This document shows, piece by piece, positions 1 to 8,147 of a stretch of 33,286 nt of DNA. The notes under the pieces were generated by a model. The model saw nothing but the letters and a program-made list of their open reading frames with translations, was not told the DNA's origin and ran no database searches. Position numbers and translations under genes: made by a program. Source of the stretch: an uncultured Maricaulis sp. (lineage in GTDB: Bacteria; Pseudomonadota; Alphaproteobacteria; Caulobacterales; Maricaulaceae); assembly GCF_947259345.1 (NCBI RefSeq), contig NZ_CAMYLS010000031.1, forward strand, positions 1-33,286. Direction: 5' to 3'. How positions within the stretch are numbered: position 1 is the stretch's first letter; each line of letters opens with the position of its first letter.

Positions 1-180
1 CCAAAATCGTCGTAGAAAAACGCTTCAGCGTATCGGTCTCAATTGGTGGTCTGACCCACCGCAGAGCACCGTCGCCTGCGTTTCTCTTTCCATAACAACA
101 ATGTCAAAGAGCCAGGCCCAAACAACCCGAAGGCCGCCGAACCCGAAAACCAAAGCAACACATCAGTGCCGCCCCGGCCA

Positions 181-242
181 AGGAGGGCGGTGTTTAGGCC
201 GCCCCAAGTTTGAAGTCAATCGCGTTTTTCAGGGTTTCTGCA
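181..242. repeat. Imperfect direct repeat, copy 1
   Basis: This stretch opens with AGGAGGGCG, contains GTTTAGG and the exact core TTTGAAGTCAATCG, and closes with GTTTCTGCA. The same blocks recur in the same order and spacing at 376-437. The linking bases differ, so the copies are diverged. Confidence 0.6.
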
Positions 243-375
243 GCGCGTCCTGTCCAGCGATGTTTTCCGAGGAAAATCTCGCCGGCGCCGGAGTTGAAAA
301 GCGCCTGATGAAAGCCTGAAGAGCGAGAGCCCTTCCCTCGCCGCCAGCGCCCCGTTTCCGTGGCCCCCGCTGCGA

Positions 376-437
376 GGAGGGCGAGGTTTAGGGCTGGCGC
401 TTTTTGAAGTCAATCGGCGTTTGCGGGAGTTTCTGCA
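376..437. repeat. Imperfect direct repeat, copy 2
   Basis: This is the second copy of the block at 181-242, with AGGAGGGCG, GTTTAGG, TTTGAAGTCAATCG and GTTTCTGCA in the same order and one small shift in the middle. It lies beyond the 3' end of the minus-strand LytTR gene at 632-1441. Confidence 0.6.
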
Positions 438-631
438 TTCTCATGCAGTCGGCAGGGTCATCGCCTGTTCTGACTGGATAATCGGTCTGCAGATCCAGCA
501 TTGATTCCTTGCGCAGATGGAAGATCTGCCCTGCCCCGGACGGGGTCTCCGTGTGGCCGGCCTACGAATGCGGGCCTTGCGCCATGCCCGCCCCGGAATC
601 AGAGAACCGCGGCGAGCGCTGGGTTGCCGGA

Positions 632-1441
632 TCAGGCAGCGGCATCCTCGGCCCGCGGCCGGGCCTGGGTCTGCTGGATGAGTTCGGACAAGCCATCTCG
701 ATATTTGCGCCCGACGCGGACGCGCGCGCCATTGGTCAGCTCGACCGCATAGAGGCCGTGCCGATCACGCAGGGCCGCAGCGATCTCGTCAACATTGACG
801 ATCGCGGATCGGTGCACCCTAAGGAATCGGTCAGGATCAAGCCGAGCCTCCAATTGCTTCATGGTCATGCGCTCAAGCAGTTTGCGCGAGCGCAAATGGA
901 AGTAGACATAGCCGCGCGCCGCTTCCAGCCATACGATCTCGGACTGGCCGATCCGGACCCTTGCACCATGGCCGGAAACCCAGAAGTCGCGCGCGCAGGC
1001 GGCCGTGCCGACCGAAGCCGCCCGCTCACGCAGATCAGCAAGGGCCTCCTCCAGCAGGGCCGCGCGGGCCTTGGCCTGGCGATTTGCCAGAAGCTGTTGC
1101 AGGCGCTGGATCGATACCGCCAGACGGGTCGCCTCGATCGGTCGCAACAGGAAGTCGCAGGCGCCCCGGTCATAGGCCTCCAGGGCCCGGTCGGGATAAT
1201 CGCCGATCATCACCGAGGCCGGGGCCCGCTCGCCCATCTCGCGCAGGGCCACCAGCGCGATCTCAAGCTCGGAATGGTCGGCATCAAGAAAAATAACATC
1301 GACGGCGTCGGCATCACAGATGGAGAGAAGTGACGAGACCGATTCTGTGTCCATCTCCACTTTTACGGAGGCGTGACGCTGAATTGCACGGGCCAGATGC
1401 GCTCTGGCGAGGGGCCTGCTTTCCAGAATAGCGCACCGCAT
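632..1441 (-). CDS. LytTR-family response regulator
   Basis: A cytoplasmic two-component regulator of 269 residues. Residues 1-105 form a receiver domain with D53 (FLDAD) as the likely phosphoacceptor. Residues about 106-142 look like a charged helical linker. Residues about 158-256 form a LytTR DNA-binding domain, with IVWLEAARGYVYFHLRS and DRFLRVHRSAIVNVDEI as its hallmarks. The ATG has a GGAG about eight bases upstream. One oddity is that the lysine usually conserved near the end of a receiver is an arginine here (R100 in FLLRPIE), and the N-terminal acidic pair is weak (ILES), so phosphorylation may be atypical. No sensor kinase is adjacent. It is divergent from a membrane LytTR gene at 1939. 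The targets cannot be read from sequence. Confidence 0.88.
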   Translation of the reverse strand: MRCAILESRPLARAHLARAIQRHASVKVEMDTESVSSLLSICDADAVDVIFLDADHSELEIALVALREMGERAPASVMIGDYPDRALEAYDRGACDFLLRPIEATRLAVSIQRLQQLLANRQAKARAALLEEALADLRERAASVGTAACARDFWVSGHGARVRIGQSEIVWLEAARGYVYFHLRSRKLLERMTMKQLEARLDPDRFLRVHRSAIVNVDEIAAALRDRHGLYAVELTNGARVRVGRKYRDGLSELIQQTQARPRAEDAAA

Positions 1442-1938
1442 TACAAATTCTCCATCAATAAAATCAAGGATTTACACGATAGATTGCGATCCGGAGCGTG
1501 CGCTAGTGGGCGCGCGGAACAGAATGACCAAAGGCGGTCATCGTGGGGCGAATGCTACCAATTTGGGTTTATCACACGCGCGATTGGGCCGAATGGGGGT
1601 GATTTCGCGTCGGATGCGACAGGCGGTTTGTCGCCGAATGCCTGCCGTTCGCACCGGTCGCCGGCGACTCGTCGCCGCGAGCCGCGCCTTGTCCCAAACA
1701 TCTCGTCCCAACGGGCTCGGAGTGCTTCGCTCCGACGGCGTGTCAGATTGAATTTGTTTGATCCCGGATACGCTCGGGCAGTCACGAGCCCAATCCCTTA
1801 CTCCTTGCGTGCGGCAACCATCCGGCGTGCCGCACGCAAGCTTTTCCGCCCGGACCGCAACGAGATTTCGAGACCGTAACCTGATGGCAAGCCTCAACAC
1901 AGCCGGTCACGATTATCCGGGACATCTGTGAGGGCTAG
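1442..1938. other. 497-base spacer between divergent LytTR genes
   Basis: No frame here looks coding. The spacer must hold both divergent promoters, but I cannot place them with confidence. It is rich in inverted repeats: a perfect 13-bp hairpin at 1804-1840, a CGGAG/CTCCG stem-loop around 1720-1736, and a GTCGCC-rich stretch around 1660-1680. Binding sites for the flanking regulators or a structured RNA are possible and untested. Confidence 0.45.
1804..1840. repeat. Perfect inverted repeat (13-bp arms)
   Basis: CTTGCGTGCGGCA at 1804-1816 is exactly complementary to 1828-1840 across an 11-base loop. No T-run follows on the plus strand, so it is not a standard terminator for that strand. It lies about 100 bases upstream of the membrane LytTR gene. 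It could be an operator, an RNA structure in its leader, or part of a dispersed repeat. Confidence 0.6.
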
Positions 1939-2793
1939 ATGATTCACTCGTGGTGGCAGGACAGCAAGACGACGGCACCGCTGCGCTGGTCGCGCATAAT
2001 AGCGGCCACCACGCTCGGCTGGATCACACTCCTGATCGTTTTCACCACCATCCATTCGCTCGACATGTCACGGCTCGAGATTGCTCACACGATCGCGGAA
2101 GTCGTCCAGGCCCAGGCCGTCATCATGATTCCCTGGCTCGTCATATTTCCCGCAGTCGCCCTGACCCGGGCCCGTCAGCTTCAGGTGCGGACGCCATTAT
2201 GGATCGCCATGGTGGAACTCGTCTTGCTGGGCGCCGGCGCGATCCTGATCATCTATCTACACATCATCCTTGTGTATGCGCCCTTCATCGGCGCCCCGCC
2301 AGAGCAGATTCTCGACCAGATCCCGCTCATCAACTGGGTTTGGGACCCGGTCATGATCGCCCTCACCGCACTCATCAGCGACCAGTATACCCGCGCGATC
2401 CTGCGTGCCGATAACGCTCCGGCCCCCGACGAGGAACGGATCGTGCTCCGCAATGGGCGGCAGGAAGACATTCTCGAAATCGCCGACATCATCGCCGTCA
2501 GCGCCCAGGGCAATTATGTGGTCTTCGTCTCGGCCGAGCGCGAATGGCTGCAGCGGGCGACGCTTGCCGAACTGGTTGTGCAACTGACGGAACGTGATTT
2601 CATCCACATTCACCGCTCACATCTGGTGCGATCTTCCCAGATCAAATCCTGTGCCCGGGCCCGTGGTCGCATTGTCCGCGTCACGCTGGCCTCCGGTCAC
2701 GAATTCCCGGTCAGCGCTCGCGGCGCCGAGGCGTTGCAATCCCATATCACCAGCACGACCCTGACCAGCCTGCCAGCCCGCGCACTCGGCTAA
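1939..2793 (+). CDS. Membrane-anchored LytTR DNA-binding protein
   Basis: A 284-residue protein with four hydrophobic segments at about 19-38, 57-76, 89-113 and 134-147, followed by a cytoplasmic LytTR domain at about 166-268. The LytTR hallmarks are ADIIAVSAQGNYVVFVS and DFIHIHRSHLVRSSQI. There is no receiver domain, so the signal is probably sensed in or through the membrane, and the tethered domain would bind DNA directly. The start directly precedes the charged and tryptophan-containing N-terminus. It is divergent from the soluble LytTR regulator and sits 406 bases upstream of a TonB-dependent receptor on the same strand, a possible target. That link is inferred from position only. Confidence 0.85.
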   Translation: MIHSWWQDSKTTAPLRWSRIIAATTLGWITLLIVFTTIHSLDMSRLEIAHTIAEVVQAQAVIMIPWLVIFPAVALTRARQLQVRTPLWIAMVELVLLGAGAILIIYLHIILVYAPFIGAPPEQILDQIPLINWVWDPVMIALTALISDQYTRAILRADNAPAPDEERIVLRNGRQEDILEIADIIAVSAQGNYVVFVSAEREWLQRATLAELVVQLTERDFIHIHRSHLVRSSQIKSCARARGRIVRVTLASGHEFPVSARGAEALQSHITSTTLTSLPARALG

Positions 2794-3199
2794 GCCCGCT
2801 ATGGACATCTTGCAGCGCCGGAGACGGAAAACTCCGAGCGCGCGCACCATGCCCGGCCGGTCTCTCCACAACCTGTCCATTTTCTGACAATGCGCAGAGC
2901 CGAACGCGGCAGTGACGAGTTGAGACAGGTCGGGTTCAACACTGGCCGAGGCGAACGCGCCATAGGCTGGATCCCGGTCACCATTCGGCGCGGATTTCAC
3001 ACATTTGGTAAGGCCGCCCGCCATTCGCGACACCGCGCCGTGACTGGCAACTTTCGCCTGTCAGTGTGTTCAACCCATTCGGCTCTATCCGTCCCATGCG
3101 CCCGTTTGTGGCGTTGTCCGCCGCCGCGCCGACCCGCCGGCACAGGACCCAGTTACAAGGCACCGCTTGAACCGGCGCCATCACTCCTGAGGGGATAAT
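2794..3199. other. 406-base leader upstream of the TonB-dependent receptor
   Basis: No credible gene is seen in this spacer. It probably carries the promoter and 5' leader of the receptor gene. A GAGGGG ribosome binding site lies just before its ATG. I found no clear -35/-10 pair, and no inverted repeat strong enough to call. Confidence 0.5.
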
Positions 3200-6100
3200 A
3201 TGAGAGACGAAGACTTCAAATCGCGCATCCTGCGATCCACGATCCTGGCCGGCCTCACGGCCGCGGGTCTGGCGATTTCACCGGCCTACGCCCAGCAACC
3301 CGTGACGCTCGACGACGCCGAAGAGGAGACGGACGAAACCGAAGATCGCATCGTCGTCACCGGCTCACGCGTGCGCCGCGACAGCTTCACCTCGACCTCA
3401 CCGCTGCAGGTGATCAGTGAGGAGACCATCCAGGAAGCGGGCCTGGTTGATGTTGGCGAGATCCTGCGCTCGACCTCCGTGGTCCAGGGCGCCCAGCTCG
3501 ACCTTCAGACCAACTCGCAATTCGTCAGCAATGCCGGACCGGGGGGCCAGGCTGTGTCCCTGCGCGGCCTCGCCGCCGACCGCACGCTGGTCCTCATCAA
3601 TGGCCGCCGTTTCGCACCGGCCGGTGTGGAAGGCGCCCCGTCCTTCCCCGACGTGTCCCTGATCCCGTCTTCGATAATCCAGCGGGTCGACATTCTTCTG
3701 GATGGCGCATCGTCGGTCTACGGCTCCGACGCCGTTGCGGGCGTGACCAATATCGTTCTGCGCACCGAATTTGATGGCCTCCAGGTGGAAGGCTTCACGA
3801 CTGTGCCGGAAGACAGCGGTGGCTCCCAGTCGAGCGCAAACTTCCTGGTGGGCGGCAGCGAAGGGCGCCTCAACTTCGTGTTCGCGGCAGAAGTGGTTCG
3901 CAGTGAAGAACTGACCGGATCCCAACGCGACTGGATGGGACGCGACGGCCAGTTCTGCTCGATCGACATTATCGATAATGGCGACGGCACGACGTCCGAA
4001 GTCTGCGGTACCGGCCACACATCACAGTCAGGCCTCGGAATTACGCTTCCCAACCGCATCATCTATTATGGTGCCCCGGGCGTGACAGCCGCGGATTCCG
4101 ATCTGGGCATTGCCGGTTTCGTGAATGGTCGCGGTCCCAACGCCGGCGCCTTCACCGATCAGTTCGCGAACAATCAGCGCGTCGCGGATGCCTACGAAAT
4201 TCCCGAGTTCGAGCGTTCGGTCTTCTTCCTCTACGCGGACTATGATTTGAGCGACTGGATCGCCGGGACGAATTTCTTCACCGAGACGTCCTTCTCCAAC
4301 CGCCAGACCTTCTTCAACGGCGGCCCGACCCAGTTCACGGTCGACTATGACACCACCAACCCGTTCAACCCCTTCCCGGGCCAGAGCGGCTCGGTGCTCC
4401 TGATGTCCCCATGGGACCTCGTGGCTTCGGTCGAGCTGGAGCAGTGGCGGACCTATAACGGCCTGCAGGGAGATCTCGGCTTCATTGGCGCACCGGATTG
4501 GGATTATGAAGTCTTCGCCGGTTACACGCGCTCGATGGGATACTCCTCTCGGACCATCACACTGGAAGAAAACCTGAACCTGTCAGCCAGTGCGACGACC
4601 GATCCGACGACCGGCCTGCCGGTTTGTGGCATCCCGACGCCCGACGGCTTCTTCCAGTCGCGCACGCCGGAAACCTGCGTACCGATCAACTTCTTTGCGG
4701 AAAGCCTCTTCGGTACCGATCCCAGCTTCGCCGAGGGCGACGCCGCCACGGATTGGCTGCGCGGCCAACGCGAGATCACGACCTTTGTCGACGAGCGCAT
4801 CCTCGGCGGCTTTGTCACCGGCCCGCTCTTCGAATTACTCGATGGCGACGTGTCGGTCGTGCTCGGTACGGAATGGCGCGAGCAATCACTCGATTCGCGC
4901 TCCGGCGAAGTTGCCGCGCGCGGCCTGGGACTGAATTTCTTCAAGGACCGCTCATCTGCCGGCTCCGTGGAGTTGTTCGAGGTCTACGGCGAAGTTGTGG
5001 CGCCCATTATCCAGGACCGCCCGCTGGCCCGTGAAGTGACCTTCGAAGCCGCTGCGCGACTCGTAGATCACGAATTCTACGGCCAGAACTCCACTTGGAG
5101 CACACGCATGCGCTGGGTTCCGGTCGACTTCCTGACCCTGCGTGCCACAGCCGGCACCTCCTTCCGCGCACCAAACCTGCGGGAGCTCTTTCTGGGTGGC
5201 CAGTCCGGCTTCGTGAACTTCTCGAATGACCCGTGCGGCGTGCCGGCGACTGCTGTTGCGGCAGACCCGGTCACGGGCGATCCGATCTACGCGCCCGGTG
5301 CCGATACCAATGGCGACGGGATTGGTGATCTGGACGGCCGTCCGCAAATTGTCCTCGACAATTGTCGGGCCGAGGGCGTTGATCCGCTGACGCTCGGTGT
5401 CACCGGCACATCGGGCTTCGAAGCGTTCCGGGCCGGCAATCCGGGTCTTGACCCTGAGACGTCTGAAGCCATCTCGATCGGCTTTGTCCTGGAGCAACCC
5501 TTCACCGACGCCTTCGACCTGACCTTCGGCGTCAACTATTTCGAGATCGAAGTGTCGGACTCGATCCTGGTTCCCAGCGCGGGCCAGATCCTGTCGAATT
5601 GCTATCGTTCAGCCAATTTCCCGGCGGACCCATTCTGTACGCGCAGGGTTCGGGATCCGAACACGCTGTATCTCAACGAGGTGGACACGACACCGTTCAA
5701 CGTGTCGTCCAACACGTCCGAGGGCCTGGACTATAATGCCCGCTTCCACGCGGACTTCACGGCGTTTGGGCGTAACTATGCCTTCACGTCCAACGCGGCA
5801 CTGACCCAGTCCACCGACATCACGACGACCATCACCTTGGCCGGTGTGACCAATGTCAACGAAGCCCTGAACACCTTGGGCAACCCGGAATGGCGCGGGA
5901 CTTTCTCCAACCGTCTCTTCACGTCGACGAGTTGGGGTGACCTCAGCATCTTCCACCGCGCCCGCTGGATCGGCGAAGTCAATGTGACCGAGAATCCGGC
6001 CTTCACCGGCACGGGCATCTCGGCTCAGTTTGATGTCCCGTCGGCTCAGTATCATGACATCTCCGTGTCACTCACGCAGGAAGACTGGCGTGTGACGATG

Positions 6101-6262
6101 GGCGTGCAGAACGTGGCCAATGAAGCGCCGCCCCAGATCGATGAGGACCTGGCGACCCAGGGCGTCAGCTTGGGCAGCCTGTCGACCCGCAGCGTGCCGT
6201 CCGGCGGCGGGTATGACCAGATTGGTCGCCGCTTCTTCATCAATGTGTCGAAGCGCTTCTAG
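3200..6262 (+). CDS. TonB-dependent outer-membrane receptor
   Basis: A 1020-residue receptor for TonB/ExbBD-driven uptake across the outer membrane. It has a signal peptide with likely cleavage after AYA at residue 31, then an acidic linker and a TonB-box-like DRIVVTGSR around residues 50-58. The plug follows at roughly 60-190, with PLQVISEETI, SLRGLAADRTLVLINGRR and DGASSVYGSDAVAGVTNIV. The rest is a large beta-barrel ending in FFINVSKRF with the expected terminal phenylalanine. The length and plug resemble the Caulobacter/Sphingomonas-type receptors used for large substrates such as oligosaccharides or peptides; the actual substrate is unknown. The ATG follows a good GAGGGG site and the gene is closed by a terminator at 6286. 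Confidence 0.95.
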   Translation: MRDEDFKSRILRSTILAGLTAAGLAISPAYAQQPVTLDDAEEETDETEDRIVVTGSRVRRDSFTSTSPLQVISEETIQEAGLVDVGEILRSTSVVQGAQLDLQTNSQFVSNAGPGGQAVSLRGLAADRTLVLINGRRFAPAGVEGAPSFPDVSLIPSSIIQRVDILLDGASSVYGSDAVAGVTNIVLRTEFDGLQVEGFTTVPEDSGGSQSSANFLVGGSEGRLNFVFAAEVVRSEELTGSQRDWMGRDGQFCSIDIIDNGDGTTSEVCGTGHTSQSGLGITLPNRIIYYGAPGVTAADSDLGIAGFVNGRGPNAGAFTDQFANNQRVADAYEIPEFERSVFFLYADYDLSDWIAGTNFFTETSFSNRQTFFNGGPTQFTVDYDTTNPFNPFPGQSGSVLLMSPWDLVASVELEQWRTYNGLQGDLGFIGAPDWDYEVFAGYTRSMGYSSRTITLEENLNLSASATTDPTTGLPVCGIPTPDGFFQSRTPETCVPINFFAESLFGTDPSFAEGDAATDWLRGQREITTFVDERILGGFVTGPLFELLDGDVSVVLGTEWREQSLDSRSGEVAARGLGLNFFKDRSSAGSVELFEVYGEVVAPIIQDRPLAREVTFEAAARLVDHEFYGQNSTWSTRMRWVPVDFLTLRATAGTSFRAPNLRELFLGGQSGFVNFSNDPCGVPATAVAADPVTGDPIYAPGADTNGDGIGDLDGRPQIVLDNCRAEGVDPLTLGVTGTSGFEAFRAGNPGLDPETSEAISIGFVLEQPFTDAFDLTFGVNYFEIEVSDSILVPSAGQILSNCYRSANFPADPFCTRRVRDPNTLYLNEVDTTPFNVSSNTSEGLDYNARFHADFTAFGRNYAFTSNAALTQSTDITTTITLAGVTNVNEALNTLGNPEWRGTFSNRLFTSTSWGDLSIFHRARWIGEVNVTENPAFTGTGISAQFDVPSAQYHDISVSLTQEDWRVTMGVQNVANEAPPQIDEDLATQGVSLGSLSTRSVPSGGGYDQIGRRFFINVSKRF

Positions 6263-6285
6263 GCACTGACTGACCGTGAACGGAG

Positions 6286-6315
6286 ACGGCCCGTGCCCCA
6301 GGCACGGGCCGTTTT
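6286..6315 (+). terminator. Rho-independent terminator after the receptor gene
   Basis: ACGGCCCGTGCC at 6286-6297 pairs perfectly with 6301-6312 across a 3-base loop, followed by TTTT at 6312-6315. It lies 24 bases past the receptor stop and separates it from the convergent ABC transporter gene. Confidence 0.9.
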
Positions 6316-8141
6316 CATGTCCGGTAGGCGTCGGCTTGCAATTCGAACATCGCTGCGTAACTGCCACCCTGCGCCATCAGCGACTCATGGTCGCCGGCTT
6401 CGGCGACCTGGCCCGCTTCCAGCAGGATGATCTGGTCCGCCGAGCGCAGATTGGACAGGCGATGGCTGATCAGGATGAGCGAGCGACCGGGCGCAAGCGG
6501 GCGCGCCATGAAGGCGGCTTCCGCTTCTGCATCCAGTGCCGCCGTCGGCTCATCAAGAATCAGAATGTCCGCGGCCTCATTGGCGTGCGCGCGGGCCATG
6601 GCCAGGCGTTGCCATTGACCACCCGACAGCTCGACGCCTTCCGCGAAGCGCTTGGAGAGCCGTGTATCAATCCCGGCGGGCAGGTCCGAGACGAGGTCCT
6701 GCGCCAGGCCGGCGGCCAGGGCGCGGTCCATGGCATCCGGCGAAAGCGTCTCCAGGCCGAGGCCCGCCTCGACATTGTCACGCACCGAGAGCTTGTAGTT
6801 CACATGAGGCTGGAACATCACGCCGATGCGGTTCGCCAGCGCCGCTGGCTCCCATTCGCCCAGATCCAGCCCGTCCAGCAGGACACGGCCCGTATCCGGC
6901 CGGTAGAGCCCGGCCGCCAGCTTCACGAGCGTCGTCTTGCCCGACCCGTTAATCCCGACCAGGCCGAGACGGGTGCCGGGCGGCAAATGAAAACTGACAT
7001 CGCGCAAGGCCGGTGAAGGTGCGCCGGGATAGACAAAGCCGACCTGTTCAAAACGAAGCCCGTCTCCCGGTATCGGGCCGACGATCTGCCGACCCTGCGT
7101 GCGCCCCTCTTCAAGGTCCAGCAGGGCGAAGAGGCGCGTGACATAGAGCACATCCTCATAGCTGCCCGTGAAAGCCCCCAACAGGCCGTTGACGGCATTC
7201 TGCCCCTGTTTGAGCAAACCGATCAGCATGGTCATCTGACCGAGGCTGAAACGGCCGGCAATGGTCACGGCGACGATCCAAACCTTGCCGCCAAGGAAGA
7301 TGGCCGAACCCAATACTCCGAGCGCGGATCCGATGATGGCCTGGCGCCCTTGCAGCCGGCGGTCCCCGGCGTGCATGCCGTCGAACAAGTCGGTGAAACG
7401 CTCCATGAGCGGCTTGCCGAGCCCGTAATGCAGCCGCTCACGCGCCGCGGCCTCGTTGGTCACCAGGCTTTCCAGGTAATTGCGCTCGCGCATTTGCGGC
7501 GAACGCGCCGTGTAAAAGCGATAGGCATCGCCGGAGAACCGCAGATTGCCGATGAAGGCGGGCAGCCCCGCCACCAGCATCACGGCGATCAACCAGGGCG
7601 CGCTCGCCGCCAGAAGGGCCGTAATGGAGATCAGGGTGACCAATGCCTGGAGTGTGTCGAAGCCACGCATGATAAGGCCATAGGGTCGCGCTGCGGCAAA
7701 CTGTTTGGCGTGAATGAGCATTTCCTGGACCCGCGGCAACTCGATCTTCGCCAGCGAAAACCGGTTGGCCTTGTCGAGGATAAGTCGCGCGACCGCGAAG
7801 CCGAGCTCGGCATGAAGCCGGGCTTTCTGGAAGGCCAGCCATCGCCGGATGATCAGAAGGACCGCCAGGATGATGGCTTCAATGACCACCCAGCGCATGG
7901 CAGCCGCCCTGTCGGCCTCCAGGCCGCTCTCGATCGCCGCCAAAACACCGTCAATGAGGAGTTTCGAGACATAGAGCGCCGCCGGCGGCAATAGTGCCGC
8001 GATCACGGTCAGAACAGCGATGCCTGTGGTCAGACCCGGTCTCGTCCGCCCGATAATGGCCAGTGTGCGCACAGCCGCCGAAATCCGTTCCTGCCAGGAC
8101 GGAACCGGCTCACCTTGGCTGTCCGTATCAGACGCGGGCAT
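6315..8141 (-). CDS. ABC exporter half-transporter (membrane domain fused to ATPase)
   Basis: A 608-residue type IV ABC exporter subunit, expected to act as a homodimer in the inner membrane. Hydrophobic helices lie at about 37-58, 84-99, 160-180, 182-198 and 268-295. The ATPase follows: Walker A GINGSGKTT at 396-404, Q-loop Q444, signature LSGGQWQRLAMAR at 505-517, Walker B ILILDEPTAALD at 526-537 and switch histidine H560. All catalytic motifs are intact. The best comparison is the MsbA/multidrug/lipid exporter group. It is the last gene of a minus-strand operon: its ATG is six bases after the stop of the fusion sulfotransferase and has only a weak binding site, suggesting translational coupling. 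By context it could export a sulfated glycan or lipid; the cargo is unproven. Confidence 0.93.
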   Translation of the reverse strand: MPASDTDSQGEPVPSWQERISAAVRTLAIIGRTRPGLTTGIAVLTVIAALLPPAALYVSKLLIDGVLAAIESGLEADRAAAMRWVVIEAIILAVLLIIRRWLAFQKARLHAELGFAVARLILDKANRFSLAKIELPRVQEMLIHAKQFAAARPYGLIMRGFDTLQALVTLISITALLAASAPWLIAVMLVAGLPAFIGNLRFSGDAYRFYTARSPQMRERNYLESLVTNEAAARERLHYGLGKPLMERFTDLFDGMHAGDRRLQGRQAIIGSALGVLGSAIFLGGKVWIVAVTIAGRFSLGQMTMLIGLLKQGQNAVNGLLGAFTGSYEDVLYVTRLFALLDLEEGRTQGRQIVGPIPGDGLRFEQVGFVYPGAPSPALRDVSFHLPPGTRLGLVGINGSGKTTLVKLAAGLYRPDTGRVLLDGLDLGEWEPAALANRIGVMFQPHVNYKLSVRDNVEAGLGLETLSPDAMDRALAAGLAQDLVSDLPAGIDTRLSKRFAEGVELSGGQWQRLAMARAHANEAADILILDEPTAALDAEAEAAFMARPLAPGRSLILISHRLSNLRSADQIILLEAGQVAEAGDHESLMAQGGSYAAMFELQADAYRT

Positions 8142-8147
8142 GGCGGG

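Larger units (their letters stand above)
1..631. other. Region without a confident gene
   Basis: No reading frame here has a recognisable domain, a good ribosome binding site or a convincing start. A plus-strand frame open from the window edge ends with a stop at 93-95 and could be the last 30 codons of a gene lying to the left, but it is too short to judge. On the minus strand, a frame ending with TAA near 195 is open for about 55 codons and its last residues read AETLKNAIDFKLGAA; it overlaps the first copy of the direct repeat described separately. It could be a decayed gene end or a dispersed repeat. No promoter or terminator stands out. Confidence 0.5.

Noticed and set aside
101-319. Short plus-strand open frame beginning with ATG
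   Set aside because: It is low in hydrophobic core residues, has no convincing binding site, and overlaps the direct repeat; probably chance.
509-1333. Plus-strand open frame of 274 codons
   Set aside because: It is antisense to the LytTR response regulator, whose motifs are unmistakable.
1373-1900. Overlapping open frames on both strands in the LytTR spacer
   Set aside because: They are rich in Arg, Ser and Pro as expected from translated GC-rich non-coding DNA, and no domain is seen.
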